Assembly: GCA_025094145.1 (NCBI GenBank) | Contig: JALLLS010000009.1 | Location: 1 to 64,000, forward strand | DNA length: 64,000 nt | Direction of reading: 5' to 3' | From: Spinellus fusiger | Taxonomy: Eukaryota > Mucoromycota > Mucoromycetes > Mucorales > Phycomycetaceae | In this document: positions 1 to 12,975 of the stretch, piece by piece | Position numbering within the stretch: the first letter of the stretch is position 1 | How the letters are laid out: every line of letters begins with the position of its first letter | Program-made: the position numbers and the translations under genes | Notes under the pieces: model-generated | What the model was told of the DNA's origin: nothing | Database searches by the model: none | What the model saw: only the letters and a program-made list of their open reading frames with translations

Positions 1-776
1 ATAGACAAAAAGAAAACTCCCCGTCTTTACCTAACAATGGCATGGTCAGATGCTTCGTCATGGCAGAATCGGCAGGGAAAGATCTCTTTACAGCAATTGG
101 CTTCTAGCTTACAGTTGCGCTGGTAGTGTTTGCAGCCTAATATGTTCTTTGCTTTATTCTGAAGAGTGTGTTAATATCATAAAGAACAAATGTCTATCTT
201 TGACCTAGTGTGTCTATCTTTACCTGGTAGGTTAGACCATATCCCCTCCCTGTATCTTCTTTCTCAGATGTGCTTTTAGTGGGAGAAGTGGCATCGGTAG
301 GAGGAGGCACTCCATGCGACATAAGATACTAGCCACGGTAGGAAGAATGGAGAATGGAGAATAGAGAGCAGTAATAATAGAGATGATAGAAAAAAAGAAA
401 GAAAAAGAAGAGAATGTACATATGGATTGGCAAGTGGAAATGACTTGTTGGATTGCTTTTCTTTTCTTTTTATCGGTATTGTTTGTTTGTTTACCTGGAC
501 TTTTTGTGCTTTCTGCTTGGAGTCAATAGAGGTGTTTTGTTGAATTTCTATGATCTTCTTGCGTAGTTCTGCCTGGTCAAGCCCCTGTTTCTTTGAGTCT
601 GTCTTTGAGTGTGTGGTGGTGGTGGTGGTGGTAACACTACTATCTCGGAAGGACATATCTTGCAGTTGTTCTTGTCTTGACTGCTGGCTCTCCTCCTCTT
701 CCTCTTCCATAAAGTCTTGTTCAAAATCATAGTCACTGTTATGCTCCATAGTGTATGCGTTGGAGTCTGAATTCAT
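1..776 (-). CDS. CHY-type zinc-finger protein, probable RING E3 ligase (5' part)
   Basis: The gene runs leftward off the window. Exons I can join are 776-495, 328-224 and 158-31, all with GT..AG introns and continuous frame. The first exon gives an acidic, serine/glutamine-rich N-terminus (about 94 residues) ending in a conserved-looking helix (AELRKKIIEIQQNTSIDSKQ). The second exon is a proline/threonine linker. The third starts a CHY zinc finger: GCKHYQRNCKLEANCCKEIF, then PCRFCHDEASDHAIVR, with the expected Cys/His spacing. CHY domains in fungi, plants and animals (RCHY1/PIRH2 relatives) are usually followed by CTCHY and RING fingers that act in ubiquitin transfer. Those would lie beyond position 1, so the ligase role is inferred. 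The start is the first in-frame ATG before the acidic tract. Confidence 0.85.
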
Positions 777-3212
777 TTTGTTGGCTTCTGTGTTGTTAAA
801 TTATAAGAATGAAAAGAAGGAGGGGTATCCTGATTCTCAGTGGGCTAAAAAGAGGGGATAAAAGAGAATCAAAAGATACTTTTTTTTTCTCGACAGGAGA
901 GTCAACTTGTGTTTTTGTTGAATAAGGAGCAATCACCAACACACTCTATGCTAATCAAAACACCGACACCTCTCTCCGAACTGTAAGACTTGAGATCTAA
1001 ATTGAGTTATGGTTGAGAAGGGTGGAGATTCTAAGCTATAAAGCAAGTGCCATTAGGGTATTGTATCTTTCAATGGGATCTCACCAGAATCAATAAGATA
1101 AGCCAGTTAATCATCGAGAAGAGAAAAAAGACAGTCATCTTTTACACATTCTATTCCAGGCGATTTATTCTCATTGATACATAAAAGCAGTATATATACA
1201 AGGCCGATTCTTAAAGATGTGTATTGTATTAGCAGACAGCACCTTTTGATGATTGAAATGTATAGACTTTGAATGCAAAAGATTCCTCAAGACTCACCTG
1301 AAAATAAAATAATATATAGCCTAGTCCAAAATGAAAAAATGAAAAAAAAAATGAAAAAAGGGGGTAAGTAAAAAAATAAGTAGTCATAATATAAAAAGAC
1401 GGATGTTCTCTAGTAATAGATAATCATTATTAGGACAAGTAGGTGCACTGATGATAATGATAATGATAATGATTTCAAGATTACAAGGACATTTGGCCAG
1501 TAGATACATTACCAGTCTATGGTGTTTTCACTATCACATGCAGTATTTACACACAATAGACTTTCTTGGGACACAGAAGAAGAAAAAGAAAAGCCAGAGT
1601 TTAAGATGACATGAATGTGGGAAACATGTATTCTACTAGTAATTCTATTCGCCTCCCATAAATACCCATGGGTTAAATCACACGCACTAAGATACTATTC
1701 TCTCTGCCTACATAATGCTTTGTTGTATTTCAAACATGAAGATAAAGCTTACTGCACTGATAGATAGATATAAAGAGGGAACAAAATAGGCCAGAATCTC
1801 CATTAGAGTGAATTTATGAGACAGTTCTTGAGAAACAACTGTCCAGAAGATATTCTGCAATCATTGTATGGTTTATCCTATGACTTAAGAGTTCCCATTC
1901 TATTTGTAAGATACTAGGGCTCTTAATATACTACTCTATTCAAATAGTGTGTAGAATAGACATTAGAATGAAGAGGAATAGAGGAACTTGGATGTTATTG
2001 AGTGTAGAGATTGTTTATTCTAGGAATATAGCAGACATGGAGTTCTCTGCATAGGTAGAGTATGGACCTCATTGTAGGCTATCCACTCTACCTGCACTTG
2101 TGAAGCAATAGACTACCAGTACCACCACTCTACTCTCTCTTAACTGTCTCATTTTTTTTTATTTTCTTATGAGGGAGGCTAGCAATCAATGCTTCCAATC
2201 CAGCCAAGAAAAAACAGTCAAATGTAGACTCCTACATCCCATAAGTAAACTGCAAAGAAGGCAAAGTCACAAACAGTCTGTATTCGTCTACAACCACTCT
2301 TTCTCAGCCAAGGTTCTTCAGCAAGGGCCATGCCTGTAAATCAAAAAATTGGAAATATTGGTTGCACAAGGTATTACCCAAGTGCCTATATTATCCTTAC
2401 TCATTAATTTGAGGCAATGATTTCATGTTTGGCAACTGTAGATTGACTTTTATAAGAAATATCAATTATAGTGAACTTGTGGGTTAATGACTCGGACTAA
2501 AAAAAGAAAAGAGTAAGCCAATTGTATGAATGCATTATGTAATCTGAAATGGAACAAACAAACACAGTCTGTACGCTTGCACTGCAGTTATTAAAATATA
2601 AAGTAAGAAAGAGAACACAAAAAGAGATATGAAGGCTAAATAAACAAATCCCTTGTTTAGTGTATCCAAAATTGAAATGGCACTCCTCCTGTGTTGCACT
2701 CACAAAGTCAAACACCACTGTATAAGTTGTACAGCCTCAACTTTAGATAGACCATGGCATTGACTGCAGGAGATCTGTCATTTGGGCTTTTCTTCTTTAT
2801 CCTCCATAGGAGTATAGTGTCTATTCAATAGTAGAGAAAACACAGGGGGTGTATCTGATCTTTTAAAAACACAATGGGAAGAGTATATAGTGTTCATCTT
2901 TCTCATTCACACCATTGTCAAGATAGGAAAATAAAAGTGTTTTTACCCCTCCCTTCCCCTAAAAATTAAAAATTAAAAACAGCTGCAGGTCAGGAAGGAT
3001 AACAGAATCATCGACAACAACAATCACACAAAAGGGATTCACATACACCTCCTAAACCATGACGATCTGTGATGAATGAAACAGTCAATAGGAATCATTA
3101 ACACACGCAAAGGAGTCAACACAAAGACTCTTATATATATATATATAACATCCTCTCTTCTCTCTTTTTCTTTCTTTCTTTCGTACATTCTCCTATTCTC
3201 TCCAATTATCTC
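777..3212. other. Intergenic stretch between divergent genes
   Basis: About 2.4 kb lies between the divergently transcribed CHY gene and the glycosyltransferase-like gene. It holds short A- or T-runs, a small GATAAT repeat near 1449-1473 and an AT dinucleotide tract near 3132-3148 just before the next gene. ORFs here are short with no recognisable domain. I see no gene that I can support. Confidence 0.5.
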
Positions 3213-4783
3213 ATGATACGCTTACATCGACTGCTGTATTATATCTTCATTGTGTTCTTTGTGTCTTTTATCTATGTCACCACAGTCCCTTTTATTGATA
3301 GACAGGAGATCATGTCTCGACCTATTGCAAGAAGCTTAGCTAATCACGACACGGGCGAAAAATACCTGTCTTGGTTCCCTCAAGGGTAAGTACCCTTGCA
3401 TTGGCCAGGGTCTCATTAGAAGACTAGTGATTTTGCAAGACAGCATAGAGCATTCCGAAATGCAATGCGAATTGGCTATGCTACAAAAAGAACAGTGATT
3501 GCACCCATGCTTCGACTGGGCAGATATCATGACTGGGCACCCTTTGAATCAGCAGCCAGGCAATACATAGCTCAGGACAAGCGTCTATTACAACAGCTAT
3601 GTGAAACACGGGAACCTGCGAATGAACTTTGGCGCATTGAACTTGAGCCTTGTGATACCTTGCATGAATGGACAGAAGTACCGTGGTCAAGTATCTTTGA
3701 TCTTGAACCCTTTAAAACAGAATTCAACATTACAGTCATTGAAAGACTGAATGGCCATGGCTGGGGTGTGGATGAGTCTGTGCTGGGAAGAGTGCCTGCA
3801 GAAGAAGTGATGTGGGCGGACCCATTGAGCTTTGAGAACAATGGAACAGAATGGGATCCTGTGACAAAGATGCCAACAGTAAAACCCAATTGGATCCAAC
3901 GTACCTTTAGTAGAAAACCATTGAATATGAAGAAACAGCTGAACAGAGTCATGAAGCCCTATCAGATCAATGCGATTACTGAGCGGCTTATTCAATTTGG
4001 AGATATTTCATCTTCTGGGCGATTTCAGACTCGTGGTACTCCAGGACAGACAGCTCTCCGTCGTGCCATGATGAAGTATCTCTTCTTGACGCCTGATCGT
4101 CTGGAGGGGTTGACATCAGAAGCCAAAAAGGTCGTCGATACACTAGGAGGTCCTTATGGATTCAATTCACTTCATTTGAGTCTTAACAAGTTGGTCGCCA
4201 AGGATGATCGATTCAACACAAGATCCTTTGAGGCAACCATGGATGATTTAAACACATGGGAGCGCCAGGAACTCATGAACTCGGTATTGCTTGAGTTAGT
4301 AGGAGATATTCCTATTGACCAAGCTGTAGCTGCTGCTATGCCTATTCATCCCTCTTCTTTGAGTGAGATTGTGTCTCATGGCCAAACCCTACAGATAGCA
4401 GGTAGAAGGTCGTTGTTGGATGCATGTATCAAGTACAGAGAATCAACCGACCCCCATTATCCAATCCACTATCTTGTCAACGATGTGGGTGATCCAGAAC
4501 AGTATCCTACTCTCTTCCAGCCTCTGTTTGACTTGTTTCCATGTACATTTTCACTGTCTGAGATTAGTCAGTGGAGAATTACAAACATGACATGGACATA
4601 CGATCACTCTGAGCTAGATGATAAAGTTGATTACCGTCTTATGTTCCAACCTATCCTTGATATTCTTGTGGCTTCAAAAGGTAAAAGATGTGATAAAGTA
4701 TCTTTTACTCATTTTTAGGCTATTCATTTTTTGAAATGCCAGAAACACCACTCACACGCCTTATTGCATGGCAGCCAAAATAA
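3213..4783 (+). CDS. Type II membrane glycosyltransferase-like protein (O-fucosyltransferase-like)
   Basis: Three exons, 3213-3385, 3440-4680 and 4719-4783, give 492 residues in one frame. The first exon encodes a short basic start followed by a hydrophobic signal anchor (residues about 6-30), as in Golgi type II enzymes. The segment just after it, QHRAFRNAMRIGYATKRTVI followed by APMLRLGRYHDW, resembles the donor-site loop of fungal O-fucosyltransferase-fold proteins, which normally reads as a GxxNQR-type helix leading into an LPP strand. The last exon completes a C-terminal motif (FFEMPETPLTRLI) like the final strand and helix of that fold. The second intron is only 38 nt. The family is inferred from motif layout, so acceptor and donor substrates are unknown. 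The ATG at 3213 is chosen because only this upstream exon supplies a membrane anchor. Confidence 0.55.
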
Positions 4784-5063
4784 TAATACTCATAGCAATA
4801 ATAATAGCCTCTTCTCTCTCTCTCTATTATTAATTTAAGAAAAGAGACTATTTTCAGTGTAAATAATCATATTTTATAATACGTTAGTAAAAACATACAT
4901 ATAATAAGCCTTTTTTTTTTTTTAATTTTTAATTTTTGGAGAATGTCTTATGGTATGATCATTTTACTATCATTGACTTTGGCTTGAACGTCAACATGAT
5001 GTCATGAAGAAATATAAAAGCCTTCTCAAGATAGATCTTTATCTTTTATTATTCATATTTAAA

Positions 5064-6499
5064 ATGTACAGCCGTCTTTTATTAAATCGCTCAGCACCTA
5101 TTTTGAGTCGATGCACTCACTACGGCCAACGGACCTCTGTATCACAAGTACAATGTCGATCACTCACTACTGCTTCCAATGATATCTCAGGTGCTCCTCA
5201 CAGCAACACTCGGGGATTCATACTTGGTACTGCTTTGTTCTTAGGAGGTGCAAGTGCAGCCTACTATCTATATGCTAAAGAAGAAGCAGGTAGGTGAACA
5301 AACAACCACAAGGGAATATGTAGTAGTATTGGTATTGGTATTGATATTGGCATTGGTCTCCAGTCTTGGATTCAACCTATAAACGGGGGTCTTCTTACAA
5401 GAACACCACAGAAAGAGGTCAAGAAACAAGGGAAGAGGCAAAAGAAGAGGCAAAAGAGACAGGCAAGAATGCCTATGATCATGCTTATTTGACAGCTCAG
5501 TCTGCTAAAAAGGCTGCCCATCACAGTGCAGAAATGGCCAGGGACTCCCTTCATCAAACAAGACAGAAAGCAAAGGCTGTTTCAGAAGCTTCTCTGTCAG
5601 GTGCTGCCAATCTAAAGGACAGTGCAGTGCAACAGGCCAAGGAAGCACGTAAAGCCATTGATAGGTTTGCAAATGAACACCACATGAAGAGTGGCACAAG
5701 AAGACCAGAGGATGTTGTTGCCTCAGCACATGATCTAGAGAAAGAGATAACTTTGAGACAAGATGTCAAACAATGGACTGAGGAGAAAGCAGAGGAGGCA
5801 GCTAAAAAATACAAGAACTTTAAAAACAAGGCAGCAGCTGAGACTTACAGACAGAAAGAAGAGGCAAAGAACGCTAAAGAAGAGGCAGCTAAAAAGATTG
5901 AAAGTGTAAAAGAATCAGCAAAAGAGAATGCAGAAAACGCATCTATCTATTACAAGGATGTCAAAGAGAATGTCAAGTCCAGGGCCAACGATGTCACTGA
6001 AAAGGCATTCAATGCTGCCAAAGAAGAAAAGAATCACCTGGAATCCAGATGGAAGAGTGCTAAAGAAACTGTAGAACAAGATATTCATTACGTTGCCGAC
6101 AAAGCAAAAGAGGGGGTTGAAGATCTACAGTCTGGTTGGGTCGACATCAAGGAGGAGGCTGAGTTGTTGAAGGATAAGGGAAAAGCATCTGTGAAGAATG
6201 GCTATGTTGATGCTAAGGATAAGGTGGAGGGAGTAAAACAGTGGGTTAAGGGTGGTATTGAGGGCGTTGAAAAGAGTGTACATAATAACAGCACCAAGGC
6301 AAAAGAGAGTGCCAATGAACTTGCTGCTGATATCAAGTCTACTATGAGAGAGCATGTTGTTCGGGGTGAAGGATGGGCCGAAGAAGAGGCTGATAATCTT
6401 CATCCAACTCGAAAGGCCACGCTATCCTCTGACCGTGCCACTGAAAAACTCCATGAACATCCCAAGCCTGCCGAAGTAGTTGTAGAAGAGGCCCACTAA
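5064..6499 (+). CDS. Mitochondrial LEA-like amphipathic helical-repeat protein
   Basis: Two exons, 5064-5289 and 5364-6499, give 453 residues. The N-terminus is rich in Arg, Ser and Leu without acids (MYSRLLLNRSAPILSRCTHY), as in mitochondrial presequences. It is followed by one membrane segment (GFILGTALFLGGASAAYYLY). The remaining ~370 residues are almost entirely charged helix built from loosely periodic Ala/Lys/Glu units such as AKEEAAKKIESVKESAKENA, typical of group 3 LEA or perilipin/apolipoprotein-like 11-mer repeats. There are no cysteines or catalytic motifs. I infer an inner-membrane-anchored protein with a stress-protective or membrane-shaping helical domain; a MICOS-like scaffold is an alternative. 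The 74-nt intron contains GGTATT hexamer repeats. An upstream ATG at 5004 is in frame but would bury the presequence. Confidence 0.65.
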
Positions 6500-6870
6500 G
6501 CCAAGGCCTTTTTGGTTTTATTATGTCTTTATAGTGCCATTATTAAACATAAACATACGGTTAATAAGAACGATGTACATCAAATAAAAGCATAAAAAGT
6601 GTATAATCTACATGTGTGGTCATCCAACAAAGGCCCTATCCAATCCATTGATTTTGTTTACAGAGTGTCCATCAAGTCTACTGTAAATATAGAAGATAGA
6701 TAACAAATAAGAGTTTATCAGCATACTTTTAAATACAGACAAGAGACCTCACAGAAAGAAGAGGCAGAAGCAGCCTTTACATTATTGTTTATATTATTTT
6801 CTGTTCGTTAAAGGTGTATCTAGAGTGTATCAAGCATTTATTGTTGGTGCTTTAAAGCTAGTAGTCATTG

Positions 6871-6901
6871 ATCTATGTCTATGTCTATGTCTATGTCTAT
6901 A
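6871..6901. repeat. CTATGT hexamer tandem repeat
   Basis: Five or so perfect copies of a six-base unit lie just past the stop codon of the ceramide synthase gene, in its probable 3' region. Confidence 0.85.
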
Positions 6902-6909
6902 GTCACCTC

Positions 6910-8352
6910 TTATTTTCCCTTTTCTTTTATGCCTTTTACGTCTTTTACGCTTTTCAAGTCTTTTATATCTTCTTCTTCGTCATCTTCTTCATCATCACTG
7001 CGGGTATCTTCAGCATTATTCCCAGAGAGTACATTGATAATGACTTTGACAATCATACTGAACCAATAAAACATGATAACACTTAGGAATGTAAACAGGC
7101 CAAGATACATCTTCTGTGTTAGGATTGTAAAATATTTTCCCTTTTCTGGTTCCCATTTCATATCAAGATACTGTATAGGCTCCACTAATAATAGTGTGTT
7201 TATATTAATGAGGCCAGCGGATGGGTCTTACCTGCTGTTGCCCAAAAATTACTAGGAAAAAACCATGGCGGGTGACTGGCCATGCCACTGCAAAAAGACC
7301 AAAAACAACATCACAAAGAGTTGTTCTGTTGGAATATTTTAGAACCTTGGCTAACTAATCAGTCCGTGGATTTCATTAGATAAAATGCTCTTTACTGCTG
7401 TCGGTGGTACAATGTAGATGTTCTTACCGAGAGCAATACATCTGCTAGATCCATACAGCACAGAACAGCATTTCCAATCCGTGTAAAATTGCTATAGTAG
7501 CTTGAGGCAAGCAGAGTGATGGCAATGATGTGATGAAACACCATAGCAAAATGGTCTTTACGCCACTTTTCGACATTAATGGCATAGATTTGCTGAATAT
7601 AAAATGCTGTCTGCATCAAGTAATAGGCTTTCATCAGTGGTGTCATTAGCATATGTGGATAATCGATCCAAAAATGAGATGTGTCTAGCCAATAAGGGCT
7701 ATGATACATAATATACTAGTGCTTATTAGTTGGGGAGGCTGTCTTTGCTCTTGTTTACCATGCCCATAAGCCAGAAGGTGGAATAGTAAAAGAAAGTGGA
7801 CAGCTGCTCTGCCAGTCTTTGTCGTTTTGCGTCAGACTTAATACCTCCCCAGAGTGCTATTGGGTGGTAGATGTACTTTGACATGACAGTTTGTAGGAAG
7901 CTAAAAGCGACAATCCAAAAGCATACAAAATATATATCATTAATGCCCTTTCCATAAGCATTGGGTGCTTTTCCATAAGATAGCAATAGACATTTCTTAG
8001 CAAATCCAAAGCCTTGTGTATATCCAGCCACCACCGTTAAGACTAATACACCCGTTATTTCTATAAGGTATAGTGTATGTCTATTGATAAGCCTCAGTAT
8101 TTTATGTAGTATTCTTTAGTACCTAGCTCTATTCCATGGGCACGTTCTGCTAAAGATTTGTGTTGTGTTTGTCTTTTTGCTTTGAGTGGTGGGTCTGGCT
8201 TTTTGGGCTGTTGATTCACCAAGACAGTCATGGTGAGAAAGGGTAGAAAGGCTCGCCCACAGCTCTTCTCTCCAGCTATATGTTATGTCAGCTAGTGTGA
8301 CTGGCAGAGGACTCAGTCTCCACTGAAGAGGAGTCCTAATAGAATAGGCCAT
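6910..8352 (-). CDS. LAG1: Ceramide synthase, Lag1/Lac1 TLC-domain protein
   Basis: This ER membrane enzyme acylates sphingoid bases to (dihydro)ceramide. Exons read from the minus strand are 8352-8123, 8080-7759, 7715-7428, 7354-7232 and 7184-6910. The Lag1 motif is clear in exon 3: FAMVFHHIIAITLLASSYYS with the catalytic His pair, then NFTRIGNAVLCCMDLADVLL. Upstream lies YHSPYWLDTSHFWIDYP, also typical. Exon 4 carries CDVVFGLFAVAWPVTRH. The C-terminus ends with NNAEDTRSDDEEDDEEE, an acidic serine tract resembling the CK2-regulated tails of yeast Lag1/Lac1, then a Lys/Asp repeat. Exons 4 and 5 are out of phase by one base; a T6 run (plus-strand A6, 7257-7262) is the likely place (see findings). 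With one base restored the protein would be about 412 residues, normal for the family. Confidence 0.88.
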
Positions 8353-11300
8353 TTGAAACTACAGAAATATCCCTCTTTAAAGACAAGAATTTTCTCTACT
8401 TTTTCTATGATCTGGTCTTCTTCACATTTAGAATGGCTCCGTGAAAGAGAAATCACTTTGGAGTTCTTAGTTTGTCAATCGAGAATCTCTATCATTATTA
8501 TCCAATCTATATTCATTGCACCTCTACCTACTCTTCACTCTTGTTTTATTGTTGATCTTTAATACATCTCTTCTCGGTCTCTTGTATTATTTTTGATATA
8601 CTCTAAATTTCTTCAATTGTACTATTAACGTTCTTTACTGTTTTATTATTCTTATTCTACTCTTCTTTTTAAGTATTACTCTCTAAAATCATACACTATT
8701 TGCAACTCAGCTCTCAATCTTTTCCATGTTCAAAAGAGAAATAGAAAAAGGCGTGTTTTATAATAGAAGAAATACAGTGTACATGAGGTTTTATATTTAG
8801 TGACTAGTTAGTCTTATACTATTTTTATTCTATGCATTGAACCCTATAAAATTATAAAAAAGAGATCTCTTCAAAAGCATAAACAGGATTCTTTTGAATA
8901 TTAATATCAGGGATAGGATGCTTTTCAATTTGCAATACCCACATGAAGAGAGGGTTGGGCTATATACTCAACTTTTGAGCTATTTGTCCCCAAAATTATT
9001 TTATAATGGTTATATTCATAGGAACGGCTGGGATGAATAATAAATAAAACAATTGTAGAGCTATCGTAAGACTATTTCCAAAAATGAATGTTCTCCATTT
9101 GTGTCGCAGAACAACCAAAAGAGAAAGGTTACTACATGTGTCAGGGACGCGTAAGCAATACGACGCATTATATCATCGACACTCTTGCATTATAGCTTAT
9201 AGCAGTAGAAAAGCAGTAGAAAATAAGTATAAAAGAGATGTGCAGTTGAATGAATAAAGAGCAGAGTTTAACAACACATTGACTGACCGAATTCCTTTGA
9301 TATCTAAGACCAAAGACGACAAAGTTGTAAACATGTATGACCTTGATGGCACAGTCATCTTTGTGTACAAATAGTTACTCTGTAATGCCAATAGACTAAT
9401 CTTTCACCCGCCACAAAATAATCAGCCTGTCTGGACAAGAGTTTGTTTCTCTAGACAGGTCACTGTGGGTTTTGTAACAATCCAGAGTGTTTACTTGGCC
9501 ATCTATAATAGAAACATACTTCTCTGATGATTTACCTTGAGACTTTAGAATAATATGAATGGTCCTGTTCATGATAAGATCTCATTGATAATGGTATAAT
9601 GTGGACACTATAGATATGTGTGGGAGCTGATTCTTCTACTGTGTACGCTCAAAGAAAAACAACCTCTACTAAAATAGAGAATTGTTAGATTATTACCAAC
9701 ATCTTCAGTTTCTTATCAGTGTGGCCACCCAGGAATTGGCCTCAGTTTTCTGTCTTTTGTCACTTCTCTTGTTCTATTTAGAGTCCGTGTTTTTACTGTT
9801 GAATTCTTGTTGAATTACATGTCAAAAAAGTTTGACTTGCTGTTATCTACATTAATATATTCGCTTCATAGACACTACCTATATTATACCACCTACACTA
9901 TTTTATTTATTAAGCCAAACAAAATAATACAAAGTATACTAGCTAGTTAACTTTCAAACCTTTCAATTTCTCAATAAACTCTTAAGTATTCCAAGAATTT
10001 AAGTGCGCCATTTACAAAAAGACACGCTGACAAGATGTTTATATAAAGGATGCATAGTTCATCTTTGACATTGTGCTATTATCAATCCTAATCTTTATTA
10101 TCTACTTCAACACTATGTTATCTATTCAATGATATTTCTTACTGTCTATTTTAGCTATATTAATAGATTAGGTTCTATGAATAGCAACAGATATTAACCA
10201 ACCGACTTTATAAATAAATATTATACATTTTTGCCACATCATTAATAAATTTCAACTGCAAATATTATTTTTAATTTGTAAAGATATTCATTTGAAACTT
10301 TGCACTGGTGGATCCCATCTAAATAGGAAAATGAATACACAAAGCAATAGGATGTATAGTTAAACTAGTTTTATTTCTTTTTTGATAAAGCCAGGGTGGA
10401 ATTATCTAAATCTCATAGTATCCCAAAGACCAGACACTAGAAATACACTGATAGTGTATGTCTTAACTAAAAGCACTTTTCCTATCAAGTTTCAATACAA
10501 AAGATAATCACAGCCTAACCGTACATAGGCTTATGCTTTTGGATTTAAACTAAAAAGTAGCCACAGTGAAGTCATATTTCATCACAACTTTATACTGAAT
10601 TATACATATCTTTCCCTTTCTCAATCCTGTGAATTACACTAAATTTTAAATATAAGGTATTTGAGATATTTTTATACCTGGATTCAATTACACATAATGT
10701 TGTCCCTACTATTATTGTAAGTGTTTCCTACACTCATTAAATTGTGATGATATTTATTTCCAAAATATTTCATCTAACACTACAAGAAACAGAGCATTTA
10801 AATACTTGTGTTTTCATATCGTAGTAAATACCAGGTTTGGTAGTTGTACACACTAGTGGAATGTTTTGAGCTTTCTGTAATATTCTCCAATTTTAAACTT
10901 TATTTTCCATTGATTTTAAATTTATAATTTTGTTAGAGATAGACTTTGAGGCTTCAAATATTTAATATAGTTCTTTTTTAAGTAATAAAAAATAGTTTTA
11001 TTAAAAAAGAAAATAATATTTTGTATACTTGCCTTTAGTGGACATTGCTGCCTGGCATCCTTAAACTCCTCGAGTCATCTTCACTACTCTAGCATCAAAG
11101 TGACACCAACTATCACTTTCTGGTATAACTTGATCTATCCATGTAAGAGGTTTTTATAAATATATAACGTAGGCTCATATATGTAACTGGATTCAAATCT
11201 GAACTATGGAATCCGCAGCTCACTATGTCTGTATCATTTGTCGCTTTCTACTGCCTTGATGTCTTGCTAGTATGACAGCTGTCATGACTCTGCATCTGGC

Positions 11301-12178
11301 AGCTAAATCTAGGGCTTAGGCATAAGATTATGCAAGGTTAAAGACAAAAAGTATTCTTAAAGATACTAAGATACCTTTTTGGAGTCTATACTATCTTCTT
11401 CTATACATCTATGCCCTACCCCTTTCTTGCTAAAACTAGCCCAAATAATGTCTATTATTATTTTGTAGCTATATGTAATTCTATGAATTTAAACTTATTA
11501 TCATTACTCATCATGGACTCAGATTGTTTACTATGATAACGCAAAAATGCATTACTCTGGGTTTAATGAGCCCACTCTTTGCTTTGTATAGACTATACTT
11601 TGGCCTTTTTGTAATTGCTTTAACATTCTTAGTATCAATATTTCTCCTTTAACTCCTTGGTACAGAATTTAATATTCCAACCTTAGGGTAAGTGTTTTAA
11701 TATGCCGTTCACAATAGAACTTTTTATGCTTAATCCATGACAAACATCAGTATTGGGCCTGCTGTTTACAGCGTGCTCATACATAATTCTATCGATTGAG
11801 TAATTTATATTTGGGTACATGAGAAAGTCAGAATGAAAACAATGACAGTCGTTTACAGATATTTGTTAGCTAAGAGGGCATGTTGAAATTCAAAGTATTT
11901 CATCAATGTGTGCGGTCAATCTTGAAAGATGTGGCAAGTATAGCTGTTTTCCACTTTTGTAGATAACTGAATAAGCAATTACTATAGACCAAAATAATTT
12001 TATTTCACAATAGGATGTTACAAACTTAAAAGTCCCAAATGTTAACAGAGCCTACACAACCAGAACTATTATAAAAGAACAAATAAAAAATTAAATCGAA
12101 AGACTAGAATGCATACGCTTATGTATGCATAGGTGTATGGCAAGCTTGCTTGTTCATTTTAATTAAAATAATAACACA
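8353..12178. other. Gene-poor AT-rich stretch
   Basis: About 3.8 kb starts at the ceramide synthase promoter. It holds homopolymer-rich AT sequence with stops in all frames and only short ORFs (for example 9197-9391 on the minus strand) lacking domains. No TIR, LTR or tRNA structure was recognised. Confidence 0.5.
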
Positions 12179-12975
12179 ATTCACATGATTGTTGATAGAT
12201 TGGATACTATTCAACTAAAAAAAATTAATCCGAGTACCAGAGATAAACACAAAAATCTCATGTCAGCTGTAGCACCTTCTGTCTGGGTTTATGTGTACAG
12301 AATCCCATACAAATGCATTCCATTATAGTGTATTGCAGAAACACGCATGCTGATGTCTCTTAAGCGTAAATATAGTTTGTTTATAACAGTCCACCCAACC
12401 CCATACTATTCTATCCTAAAATGGTATGATAGATCAAAACAAAATAAATAAGAGTTGTACATTACAAAACTCACCCCCCTGAATACATTCAGTACTATGG
12501 AAAATTTATATCTGTTATTTCTAGCTATTCTATTTCACTTTTACGGTTTTTTCTGTTTATGAATATTAAGGTATGAACTGATGTATGACGCTTTTAATTT
12601 TTTGGAGTACACCACGTTGAATTCAGATGAGGCTCAGCCAATGCCAAATCAGAACTCATCAGACGATCATTGAGGCCTCCCTAGATAAAAACAACAGGTA
12701 ATTTGAAAACATACTTACTATTCAAAACGCCTACATTGACATGAAATTCAAGGTAGACAAGTGTCATGTTTATGATTTTGTTACTATGGCTACCATCATT
12801 ATCGAAGCTTAAAATACGCTCTTTGGCTTATACTTGGATGTAAACTAAGGATAATGGGTGCTAGGAAACTTAACACTCATCTGATACTCACAGATCAGTT
12901 TACCAGTTGGATCAAGTAACTCTGTGACTAGAAGACATAAAGTTTACACCAGCTGATGTTTTTCTTTCTTTCATG
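12179..12975 (+). repeat. Dispersed 0.79-kb repeat, copy 1
   Basis: The stretch is nearly identical, in reverse complement, to 32047-32837. The shared segment begins at TTCACATGATTGTTG and ends after GTTTACACCAGCTGATG. Differences are scattered substitutions and small length changes in A/T runs. I see no open frame of useful length and no clear terminal inverted repeats, so its class is unknown. It could be a non-autonomous transposon or a decayed segment of a larger element. Confidence 0.8.

Noticed and set aside
276..494. Continuation of the first CHY-gene ORF past position 495 into a hydrophobic tail
   Set aside because: A CAG|GTAAAC donor at 495/494 and an in-frame acceptor at 329-330 give the conserved CHY finger downstream; the tail is intron.
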